Part shown: positions 1 to 10,300 of the stretch, in pieces | Layout of the letters: every line of letters starts with the position of its first letter | How positions within the stretch are numbered: position 1 is the stretch's first letter | DNA from: Gamsiella multidivaricata | Taxonomy: Eukaryota > Mortierellomycota > Mortierellomycetes > Mortierellales > Mortierellaceae | Length of the DNA stretch: 64,000 bases | Reading direction: 5' to 3' | Assembly: GCF_025024155.1 (NCBI RefSeq) | Contig: NW_026251716.1 | Span: forward strand, 248,001-312,000 | Notes under the pieces: model-generated | Seen by the model: the letters and a program-made list of their open reading frames with translations, nothing else | The model's database searches: none | Told to the model about the DNA's origin: nothing | Position numbers and translations under genes: made by a program

Positions 1-1214
1 TCGGCCAATTTGCGCTTGGCCGAGGCTTCGATGCCATCCAGCAACCGATCGGCCCTGACTTTGACAACTACAGGATTATTGTCGAGTCCTTCAAAGTGAC
101 GCTGCTTACCCTGTTTCCGTTTTCGAACTGGATCCCAACAAGGACCAACAGACGAGCATGGAATGCCGTGCGTGATTTCAAAAAGTCAATGACAAAGATT
201 GTTCAGGATCGGAAGCAGGAGTTGCTCAACGAAATTCAAGCCAACGGTGGGAATTTTTCGCAGGAGGAAGGCGCGTCCAGTCAGAAGAAAGACATGTTGA
301 CGATGTTACTAGTGGATCAGTTGACGGGCGAGGGCTGCTCGGACTCGCAGATTCAAGACGATGTCTTCACTGCCATCTTTGCTGGTCATGTGAGTATTTC
401 TCTCTCCTTTACTTTCTACCTTGTATGAAGATATAGTCTTTGCCATGCCAACTCATTACCCTACGTCTTTACTCGTATTCTTTTTGGTAGGAAACTACTT
501 CGGCTGCTCTCTCATGGGCATTCTACCAGCTTGCGTGTCATCCCGGGATCCAGCAGCGCCTTAGAGAAGAAACCCGGCAGCTGTACAGCAATACAAATGG
601 CGATCCTTCCTATGACGATTTGAACTCCTTGCCCTATCTGAATGCTGTTGTTCGTGAAAGTCTTCGGATCTGGTCACCCGTCCCTGTATGTACTTTTTTT
701 TCCTGGTCTAAAGCATAAGTTCAGGAGCGATCAAACAAACTCACACAGACTCGGACCCTTTTATTCTTGTAAAATGACCATCTACTTCTAGCTGAACCTT
801 CGCGTGTCTGTCGAGGATGATTATCTCCCACGCAGTAATGGCCTTGAGCCCTTGTTTGTCCCTGCTGGCACGAATCTTCAGATTCCTATGTTCATCCTGC
901 AGCGAGACCCCAAGATCTGGGGCCCTGACTCTTTGGAATTTAATCCGGATCGCTGGATCTCTGATACGCCATGTCCCCCCTACATGCCACCGCACGGCCT
1001 GTGCTACTTTCCATTCTACCATGGCAAGCGCGGCTGTATCGGCAACAAGGTCGCCACGCTGGAGATGAAGACACATATTGCGAATCTTATCAACACGTTT
1101 GAGTTTATTCAGACACCAGAGATGAGGGCCAATAACAGCGAGATCGACTGGCGTTGGTCGGTTAGCTTGAAGCCTTCGCCTGGAGTTCACCTGGGCATCA
1201 GGTTAGCAGACTGA
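1..1214 (+). CDS. Cytochrome P450, 5'-truncated by window edge
   Basis: Haem-thiolate monooxygenase; substrate unknown. Exons 1-389, 491-685 and 792-1214 join in frame; the first full codon is at position 3, so the N-terminal membrane anchor and early helices lie outside the window. About 334 residues are visible. The I-helix motif AGHETTSAA spans intron 1, the K-helix ExxR is ESLR just before intron 2, and the haem-binding loop is FYHGKRGCIG (FxxGxRxCxG, Cys ligand present). No frame breaks, so the gene looks intact as far as seen. It ends 257 bp before the convergent UbiA gene and may belong with it. Fungal P450s of this kind are usually ER-bound and use a reductase. I cannot assign a CYP family. 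Confidence 0.93.
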
Positions 1215-1276
1215 ACCATGCGCAAGTATGGATCTAAGTAATGTAGATGAAATATGTTCGAGATAACAGAGGAGTG

Positions 1277-1282
1277 AATAAA
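1277..1282 (+). terminator. Poly(A) signal of the P450 gene
   Basis: AATAAA 63 bp after the P450 stop codon. Confidence 0.5.
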
Positions 1283-1411
1283 CATGTATTGCGTAACCCG
1301 TTAATCGATCCATGGCTTTTGTTCGGTACACCTCGCTTTTGCTGTAGCTTCACCAGCTGCTTTTTAGAAACTGTATCGTGAAGAGTTCTGTTCATAGCCA
1401 GGGACACATTC

Positions 1412-1430
1412 TTTTTTTTTTTTTTTTTTT
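1412..1430. repeat. T homopolymer (19)
   Basis: Uninterrupted run of T between the convergent 3' ends of the P450 and UbiA genes. Confidence 0.9.
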
Positions 1431-1442
1431 ACACAAGAATAA

Positions 1443-1448
1443 TTTATT
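1443..1448 (-). terminator. Poly(A) signal of the UbiA gene
   Basis: TTTATT on the plus strand, AATAAA on the coding strand, 24 bp past the stop. Confidence 0.5.
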
Positions 1449-1471
1449 ATTAGCTAAGAAATACATGGAGA

Positions 1472-2705
1472 TTATTGGAATGTGCGCATGGCGGTCTCTG
1501 GGACTCCACTCCACACTTTGATGGGTACGATATACATGGTCAAAAGTGTGATGAGGGTGCAAATCAACTCGACCGTCTTGTGTCCCTTGGGAGCAGGTTC
1601 GCCCTCAGTCAGAGGCGTTCCAGGAGTACGCTGCTTCCAGAAGAGGACCAGGACACTCAAGAGGAGGAATCCGAGGAAAGGCCACATGATAATCTCGACT
1701 GCCATGATATACGAAGCCCAGGCGCCAATGACGACCGCAAACAAGATCATCAGGAATGTCTTGAACTTGCCATAGGCGATTAAGTATGTTCCCAAGGCCA
1801 CATGAGCAGTTGGGTCCAACTTGCGGCAGACCTCAAAAGTGAAAGAGCCGCCGAACTGCAACAAGGCCGCATGCCAGCAGAGGATCGACTTGAGTGACGA
1901 GGCGCCATGGAAAGCAGCGACTGGGAAGAGGATCATGAGAAGGACAACAAGCTGGTGGGTGATCACATACAGGATGGGACGAGCGCTCAGCCAGTGACCA
2001 CATCCAAACTCTTTGAACATAGCATAGTAGTACAAGGTCGTGGCGATGCAGAGAAGACCGCAGGCGAGGTTCTCGACGAGCGCGAGTGCGATTCCGTTGA
2101 TGATCAGGATCGATACGAGTATATGGACGACGACATTGGCTTCGCGGGCAGTGACCAATCCTCGAGGCAAAGGACGTTCTGGGTGAGCGAGAATATCCTA
2201 GGAGAAAAGCGTTTTGCAAGGGAAAAACGTTATTTGATTTATTCCTTAACTGTTTGGCAGCGGTAATCGTACAGGCACGCATATGCCTCCAGGCATTTCT
2301 GACTTACTGTGTCAACGTCCTTCAAGTCGTCCATGACCCTGAGCGTGATCAGGAAGAAGGCCTCGATGACCATGGTCCAGAAGAATGGTCGCAAGGGAAG
2401 ACTTTTCGATCCATCAGATAGGGCATAGTTGGCGGTCAAAACATATCCAGCAGCGGTTAATAGGTATACAAAGAGTGCGACGCGCTCTGCGAAGAACTTG
2501 AACCAGTTCTTGTATCTACATTGGTGCATATAGGGTCGAGTAGGGTGAGTACATGTTCGTGGTCGGCAAGTCGAGACATGAACAAGCGCCAAATGTGGCG
2601 AAGAAGGGTACCCTACCCTGAGAACTGAACGAAGATATCAACCTGCCGGTTGCTGCCAGTGCTTGAGACAGAGATCTGAGACTCGTTTTCCGATTTGGCT
2701 TTCAT
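1472..2705 (-). CDS. UbiA-family membrane prenyltransferase
   Basis: Exons (coding order) 2705-2617, 2515-2308 and 2197-1472 give 340 residues. The ATG at 2705 was chosen because it alone keeps frame through the first intron. The protein is strongly hydrophobic, with about eight predicted membrane segments. The first Asp-rich motif spans intron 2: MDDLKDVDTD followed by AHPERPLPRG (residues about 91-112), the UbiA signature for Mg2+/diphosphate binding. The second site, near residues 220-228 (FEVCRKLDP), has only one obvious Asp and is weaker than in ubiquinone-type enzymes. UbiA proteins move a prenyl group onto an acceptor, and some fungal members are terpene cyclases. The acceptor cannot be read here. 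P450 and ABC transporter neighbours suggest specialised metabolism. Confidence 0.85.
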
Positions 2706-4088
2706 GATTTTGGTGGTTAATTCGGGAGCTTGTGTGTGGAAAGTGGCAAGAAAGAAGAGACGAAAAAAGATTAAGAAAGTAAAGATAGCTGATTCTATGG
2801 GGCTTATACAGGTCTATTGGCACAGACTGCAATGGGGGCAGGATTAGATGTATGGATTGTGCGGAGAAGAGAGAAAGAGAGGGGGAGAGAGGCCGTTATA
2901 ATACCCCTAACACACGGGCGGACATGAGCAGCAGATGATGAGGGGACTGGGACAAAGAAAAAAATAAAAAATAAAAAAAAGAGAGTCGAGTGCGAGATAG
3001 TCCAGAGGTCCTGAAGTGGCGTGCGTCTGTGGAAGGTGCGGGTACATGGTGCATACAAACAACCAACGTATAAAATGAATGCGGACTATGGAGGACGCAA
3101 TTACAAGAGAGCAAATGCGGAAGATGAAATCTCGCACGATGCGCATGCTCGACAGAGTTAAGGTAACTATATCTTAAGGAAAATAATAGTTTACGTTGCG
3201 CTAAAATGCTTAAAAAAGTATATATTAAACGCAGTTGAATGCCGATCCATAGAAATCAAAGGCCGGGCTTGGTTTTACTTGATCTTTGTAGTTCGTCCAT
3301 GTACTGCCGGAATGCTGTACCATTCTCCGCAGGAACAGCATTACATCAACATAATACATACACTAAGCGCAGTACATCCTTTTATCCACTTTGTGCATAA
3401 TTCAACCTACTGCAGTACTCCATCGCGTCGGTTCACATGTGAACCGCAAGAGAGGGCTTTATCTATCCCTATCTGTACCTATTACACAATATGTACAGTC
3501 TTGCACATTTGTTTCTGTAGAACCCGGCTTTGGTGACTCGGGTACCTGACTAAAAACAGCGTCTTCTTTACAGGCATAGCTTGCATGAGCACACCTTTCA
3601 GTCAAATGGCCCATCATTCGGGAAAAGGAGTCAGGACATCTCTGCAGCTAATGATGATGCGTTGCCAAGCATTTTTGTGAGATGCGATTTCTATGATAGG
3701 TAAGAGGGCGGACGAGTGGATTTCCGCGGTGCCCATGTTCAGCGGTTTTGTTAGCACTGAATGAAGAATATGAGAACTGGGATGGTGGTACAAGGAACAC
3801 CATCCACATAAAAGTGCAGATGTAGTCCGGGCGTCCTTGCTACACCCATTTCTGATTACTCTTCCCTTTATCCTCGAAAACACTGGTCACTTCAGGAAGC
3901 TGCCCCATTCTTATTTCTCCACTTCTTGCTCACCGCCCCTCTCTTTAAATTTCGATATTTAAGCAAGCTGAAACTTTTCCTCACTTTGCCTCTTCCCTCT
4001 TGTCTTTGTAGATCAGCATCTCTCATCCCTCGCTCTTGTAGATAAATCCTCCAAACCTCTTTCCATCCCCTCCTCCTTTATTGCTAGA
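2706..4088. other. Divergent intergenic region, UbiA / ABC transporter
   Basis: 1.38 kb between two divergent start codons. It holds an A-rich tract around 2958-2982 and pyrimidine-rich sequence just before the ABC start (about 3900-4080). No conserved ORF or RNA gene seen; presumed to carry both promoters. Confidence 0.6.
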
Positions 4089-6512
4089 ATGGCAAAGACC
4101 ATCGACCTCGAAAAGTGCGCCCCAAGTACTTCCAGCACTTCCTCCTCTGTCCATATCCCTACGGATGCTGGCCACAGTGTTCCATTTATTCCTGCGTCTT
4201 TGACCGTCTCCAATCTTCAGTACGAGATCACAGTCAAGGATAAGGCCAATGATAGTCAGAAGTCCTCCATCTTTAAGAAGACTCCCAACGTCCAGCGAGC
4301 ATTGCTTTCCAACATCACTACCAAGGCTACTCCTGGCCGTGTCCTCGCCATCATGGGACCCAGTGGATCAGGTATGTTTGATTTGTCCTTGCTGCTTTAG
4401 AAGCTGCTAACCATGTCCTAGTGTTCCTAGTATGAGCAAGTAATGAACTTGTGTATTAACACCTCTCCTCTTCAATTTTTTTTCCTGCAGGAAAGACAAC
4501 ACTCTTGGATCTCCTTGCTGATCGCCAGGCACGCAATGTCGGTAAACTTCAGGGCGAGATCCTGTTAAACGATGTTCCTATCAAGGAGTACGGCTCTATC
4601 CGCAAGCGTCTTGTCGGATATGTGACCCAAGAAGATGGTAATGTTTTATAAACGCATCCTCATCTCTATGCTGCGTCGACATGCGTAGTATCATGGCTAA
4701 CCACTGCTCTTTCGTACAGATTTCATTGAGACCCTCACTGTTCTTGAGACCCTAACCTTCGCTGCCAAGATGCGCCTCCCTCGATCCATGAGCAACAAGG
4801 ACAAGCTGGCAAGGGTCGATGCGGTCATGCAGGAACTCAACCTTACCCATATCAAGGACACCAAAGTCGGAGGTGCCGTCATCCGTGGCATCTCTGGCGG
4901 TGAAAAGCGTCGCGTTACCATCGGTATCGAGCTCCTGTCCAGCCCTAGCGTCTTGCTTCTGGACGAGCCTACCTCTGGTCTCTCATCGACCGATGCCCTG
5001 AATGTCGCCAATGCTATCAAAGAGCTCGCACACAGGGGCCGCACCGTCATCTTGACAGTCCACCAGCCTCGCTCAGATATCTATGAGGTAAAATGGGTTA
5101 AGAGATAGGGATGCTATTCATGCAACGTGTTGTCTATGTGGATGCTAACATTCGTTTTCGTGTCGACTCGATCACTGTTATAGCTGTTTGATGATCTGCT
5201 GCTGCTGTCGCAAGGGAAGGTCGTCTATTTCGGTCAAGCCCAAACCGCAGCTGCATACTTTGAAGGGCTTGGCCACGAGTGCCCCGTTGGTTGGAACGTC
5301 GCCGACTACTTCTGTAAGTCCTCCGCCCAATCTGTCGAAACATCCCTCATCTCGCTTCCTCTTTTACTCTGATTACTAACCATTTCTTCCTTCTATGGCA
5401 TTCTAGTGGATTTGATTACCCTGCACCAGGAGAAGACCGAGTCCACTGAAGAAGGCACAACCAACCGCGAGGACTTTGCCCAAAAATATGCCTCCTACAT
5501 TACCACAAACCCAGACGCCTACCTGACTCAGGTCCTTAAACAGCATCAAAACAACACCGAGAAAATCGAACGCGACGCACTTTTGAGCGAGTTCAAAAAG
5601 CAATACACGACACAGTACGCCGCCACAAGCCTGACTCAGACCCTGCTGCTAACCCAGCGCAGCTTGACCAATCTAGCCCGCCACCCGACCATCTTCCAGG
5701 CATCGGCTGTGATCCACATCATCTTTGCGCTCGTTATTGGATCCCTGTTCTCGGGATTGAAGGACCGTCCAGAGATGGGCGCCACCAGCTTCAACAAGTC
5801 GATTGCGCTGTTCTTTATTACCTCCTTCCTCGCCACCATGACCTTCTCGGCCATGCCTCAGTGTAAGGAACGCTAACACCGATTATATGCTACATCTCGA
5901 AGCATTATGTACTACTCAGGAATTAACGTTTCTGCTGTTAAATATTCAACAGTTATCATCGAACGTAGCCTCTTCCTTCGCGAGCGTGCAGCGGGTATGT
6001 ACCGCACGTCCTCCTACTTTATGGCCAAGACCATCGTCGAGACCCTCTCCTACACGATCCTTTCGGTCATCTTTGTCGTCATCACCTACTACCTGATCGG
6101 CCTGCACGGCTCTTTGATCTATTACTTTGTGTCTGTTGCCGTCTTTGTGAACGTCGCCCTCTCGCTCATTGCCGCCATCGGTGCCGGTGCCGAGAACGCC
6201 GAGGTTGGCATGAATCTTTTATCCTTAATCAACACGATGGCCATGCTCTTCTCAGGCTTCATTGTCAGCAGGACAGACATCCCCCGCGGATGGATCTGGG
6301 CCTTCTGGGCGTCTTATTACCAATGGGCATTCTCTGGATTGCTTGGAAACGAGTTCTCGGATGGGTCTGACAAGGGCACGGCGACGCTGGCGTACTTTGG
6401 AATGGACCATATCGAGTGGTTGACAAAGTGGCGCGCAGTCTTGATCCTGTTGGGATACTATATCTTTTTCAGGATCATTGGGCTCTTGCTTCTCTTGGCC
6501 AAGAAGGCGTAA
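4089..6512 (+). CDS. ABCG-type half-transporter
   Basis: ATP-driven membrane exporter of the White/ABCG subfamily (nucleotide-binding domain first, membrane domain second). Six exons: 4089-4371, 4491-4637, 4720-5087, 5184-5313, 5407-5862, 5953-6512; 647 residues, usual for a half-size transporter that must dimerise. Walker A GPSGSGKT (about 90-97) spans intron 1; the ABC signature ISGGEKRR is near 201, Walker B LLLDEPTSGL near 223 and the H-loop His in LTVHQPRSD near 256. The second half has about six membrane helices and the ABCG hallmark ERSLFLRERAAGMY. For exon 6 the acceptor at 5951-5952 was chosen; the earlier AG at 5918-5919 would create an immediate stop. Substrate unknown; the neighbours make export of a lipid or secondary metabolite reasonable. 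Confidence 0.94.
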
Positions 6513-6533
6513 AAAAAAAAAAAAAAAAAAAAA
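6511..6533. repeat. A homopolymer (23) overlapping the ABCG stop codon
   Basis: The TAA at 6510-6512 supplies the first A residues of a 23-A run, followed by a short GA repeat. Confidence 0.9.
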
Positions 6534-6685
6534 GAGAGAGAGAGGTAGGAGGAAGGCCGCTATTGTTGTAAACATCATTTATTCACGCCTATACCATGGG
6601 ACACGCTTCTTAGGGTTGACGCATTGCTCAGCCGAATCATTCTCACCTTTAATGCGTACTGCTATCTATCCATCCAGCCGCTCTT

Positions 6686-6691
6686 AATAAA
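6686..6691 (+). terminator. Poly(A) signal of the ABCG gene
   Basis: AATAAA 174 bp after the stop. Confidence 0.45.
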
Positions 6692-7201
6692 TACCCATCC
6701 ATTTCTTCATAATACTGAGAAAGATCCGCTAATGATTTGCCCCAGGATTATAGACTAGTATCCACAACTTCGTTCCTCAACCGCTGAATGTAACTGTACC
6801 TTAGTAGCTGACGACTCTGCTTTCTCCAAGTCTTCGCCACTAAATGACTTCAGATCTGGACTATTCGAAGTCGTTGTATGTGTATTGCATGAATGTCAAA
6901 GGAAACATGTCCGCAAAAAAAAGAAGCTATCCAACGATGCGAATGGGTTCCTGGTTTTATGAAGGTAAGCCCCTCGCTGCTCTTCGAGGGCATTTTCCGA
7001 GTGAACCAGGTTTGGCCGGGTATTGGATTACTCGCAAATGAATTTTTTGGACGAGAAGGCGGTTCGTTAAACTCGAAAGGTACCCTTATGGAGCTACTGG
7101 TGGCTCTGGTAGACGGGAGGCCTCTTCCATTTGGGCACAGTTATAGGAATCCCTTTGGATTGGGTTGTTCGCCACACCCTCCGCCCGCCTTCATAACTAC
7201 T

Positions 7202-7221
7202 AAAAAAAAAAAAAAAAAAAA
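7202..7221. repeat. A homopolymer (20)
   Basis: Uninterrupted A run in the convergent intergenic region. Confidence 0.9.
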
Positions 7222-7264
7222 GAGTAAAGAGTAAAGTAAAGGGCGAGAGTGAAAAATAAAGACA

Positions 7265-7270
7265 TTTATT
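7265..7270 (-). terminator. Poly(A) signal of the AMP-ligase fusion gene
   Basis: AATAAA on the minus strand about 77 bp past the stop. Confidence 0.5.
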
Positions 7271-7346
7271 AATCCTTTCTTATTGTACATTGCTGTTCTT
7301 GTTCATAATATTCGTTGCTGATTGTAATATTTCGTATAGTGCTCCT

Positions 7347-10300
7347 TTACGCAGAGATTGGTTCAGCCTCCGCAGCGGGGGCAGCAATAACTTCGCTAGT
7401 GCTGTTCGCCTTCTCCAAAGCCTCGAGCTCGTCTAAGATATACACCTTGCCCTTTCCAGCATCCATTTTGATACGCATGCCTGTCTTGAGCCGCTTCATC
7501 AGCCCGCCCGAGATACCAACAATCGTCGGCAGGCCTAACTCACGCGCTACCACAGCCGAGTGACTGAGCAACGATCCACGCTCGATCAGAAGGCCTGAGC
7601 ACATGGGGTAAAGCGGCACCCATCCTGGATCCGTTCTAGCCGTAACCAGGATCTCATTATTGAGATCCCTGGTCTCAGTGATATCCTTGACAACCCGGAC
7701 AACTCCTTCAACAATGCCTGGACAGCACGAGACACCCTTCAGGACACCGGGCTCTGGTGGGCCGTTGGAATCCTCTGCGTCCTTGAGGAGATCCAAGTCT
7801 GCAAGGATGTGTGGGTACCACATGTAAACGCCTGCAGCACCACGCGTGATGAAACGCTCTGGTGGAGCATTAGCATCAGCAACATAGCCCTCGTACTCAG
7901 TCTTGCGGAGCTTTGTCAGGGCCTTGAGGTCCCTGGAGACAGCACGGCCATCGACATATGACAGAAGCTCCTCGGTGGTCAGGAAAAAGACATCCTGCTC
8001 AGCCTCAAGGGCACCCAACTTGACGAGCTGATGGCCCATGCCACGAAAGATGCGGCGCATAACACCAAAGACCTTGGAGCGTGCAAAGCGAAGGTTTTCA
8101 CGGTGCTTGACAACGCGGCGGGTGTTCCGGAGGAGCCACATAAAGATCTTCAACTGAGTACCCTTGAGTTTCTGATGGACCAGAGCCTCGGCGGCCGCGC
8201 GGATTTGCTGTTCGCGATTGTCGAGATCATCAACCTCGTAGGCCTTTGTGCGGACATAGCCGGAAATAGCGTCAATGACGAATGCTGTTTTTATGTAATT
8301 GAGAAGTGAAAGGGTTAAAGACTGTTAACAATAAAAGAGGGTCAAAAAAAGGCGCAATTGAAGCATACCTGGGTCGTCGTTAAGGTCTTTCTCCTCCAAC
8401 TTAAGCTCGTTAATGCATCGGAATCCATACGAGTCCAAAAACTCTAAGAGCATAGCCAACACATCAGCGACAACTTGGACAGGTGGCTGCTGCTGTCCAG
8501 CTTGGGTCACACTCAAATCTGCCAGGAGTTCGCTAGCCTTAATAAAGGACAGTTTCAGAATGGTCGAGCGCAGGATCCACTGGTTCTCTTCAGGTTTCAC
8601 AGCCTTCAGGATCTCGTCCTTATGGCTCGAAAACCATTCACCAAGACCAGGATACTCAATGGTGTTGTCAATCGACTTGGCAATCTCCATCAGCATCTTC
8701 GTAGGCTTGGCGGACTCCACGTCCTCGCCGCAAAGAAGATCGTTTTGAAGGGAATCCACAGCGGCGGCATCAGCGGCAGCAGCAGTGGTTTCGGCAGCGG
8801 AGGGAGTAACGCCGCCAGCGGCGGTAGGAACTGCCTTGGGCTCGACAAGATGCTTGGCAATGAAGGATTTGAGTGTCCCGAAGAATCCCATCACTAGGAG
8901 ATCGTTGATCACAGGTGCCTTCCAGTCGCGTAGGAGGGCACTAGCATTACGCTTGTAGTAAATCGCGATCTCCTCGAGGGACATGGTCGTAAAGTTCATC
9001 TCACGGCCAGTACTGTAGAAGGCATCGAAGTTAGCGAAGAAGTTGTTGACGATGCGGTCGATGTTGCGATATGCAGAGATATATTTGAGCAACAAGCTGG
9101 TGCGGTGCCAGGCGTTAAACTTTGGTCTGGCATCAAGAATCTTTTTGAACTCCTTCTCCATGTCCGCGTTGCCGTCCTGCCCTTGCTTGACACCCATCAT
9201 GGTCTCCATGTGTTTGGGATCCGAGAATTTGCCAAGGGGAGCCAGCAGCAGTAGCCGGTACCAGTTCATTAGGTTGTAGTAGACATTTCCACGGACATAC
9301 CCAAGAAGATTGACGAAGGCGTCTTCGTTACCCTGGATGTACTTGGTGGGCGTTCCCAAGAAGGTGAGCATGGTCTCATAAACGATACGGTAGTTATATG
9401 AGGCAAAGGAGAACGTCAATGGCGTGGTCACGCCGGAGTAGGACTCGACAATGTTGGAATTATCCCATAGGGTGACGCTCATGCCCTGAGGAGCCGCCGC
9501 CAACGAGTCCAATGCTCGGTCGGCGATTGTGGACAAGTCAACGAGATCGCTCTTATTCTTGCTCTTTGTCTCTTTGCCCTCGATTGATGAGACGGAGGAT
9601 TGAATAGAGATATCAGATTCGTGCAACGTCTCGGACGAAGTTTCCGACTTGACTGGGTCCGTGGCAAGAAAGAACGACGCTGGGGGCAAGTTGACAATAG
9701 GGCGAACTTGCAGACAGTAGAGCATAGGGTCTTCCTCCTGATATGCCCACTCAAAGTCAACGGGGGTTCCGATCAAGGACTCCAGCCCCGAGACGGTGGC
9801 GCCCACAGTTCTGGCACGGTCGTGCGACAGAGTAGCAGCGCTGGCCTTGGGTTCCGGGACGTCAATAGCGATAAGACCAGTAGCATCGCTGCCCTCGGCA
9901 TCACCGCTGTTGCGGATCCACATCTTCGGCTTGGGAACCAATGTCTCCTTGACCTTTCCGTTCAGTCCGCGCTCGACCTCAAACGAATCGGGCTCAGCAG
10001 CACCGCTGACCAAGGCTTCACCCTGACCCCAGACAGCCTCAACCAGCGAAACATGGGCGCTAATCGGATTCAATGGGTGGCGAGAGAAGGCAACACCAGC
10101 GCACTCGGAGTCAACCATAATCTGGATGACGACACCCATGCGGACTTGGTTCACTGGCAAGCTACAAGCAAGGCGATGGGACATAACACGGGGTGCGAAG
10201 GCTGACAGCCAGCACTTCTTCAGCGCTGTGATAATCTCGTCCATCGACTGACGGTATAGGAAGGAGTCGAACTGGCCTGCGAAAGAGTGGGATACAGAGT

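Larger units (their letters stand above)
6513..7346. other. Convergent intergenic region
   Basis: 834 bp between the stop codons of the ABCG gene and the AMP-ligase fusion. Contains two A homopolymers and poly(A) signals for both genes. No coding sequence recognised. Confidence 0.6.

Noticed and set aside
5887..6096. ABCG exon 6 starting at the AG at 5918-5919
   Set aside because: It gives TGA at the junction. The AG at 5951-5952 joins in frame and restores the conserved ERSLFLRERAAGMY segment.
6511..6533. Poly(A) tract as evidence of a retrocopied ABCG gene
   Set aside because: The gene keeps five introns, so it was not reverse-transcribed from mRNA.
9600..10205. 201-codon plus-strand open frame
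   Set aside because: Lies wholly opposite the ATP-grasp coding exon of the fusion gene and has no family motifs; an antisense shadow.
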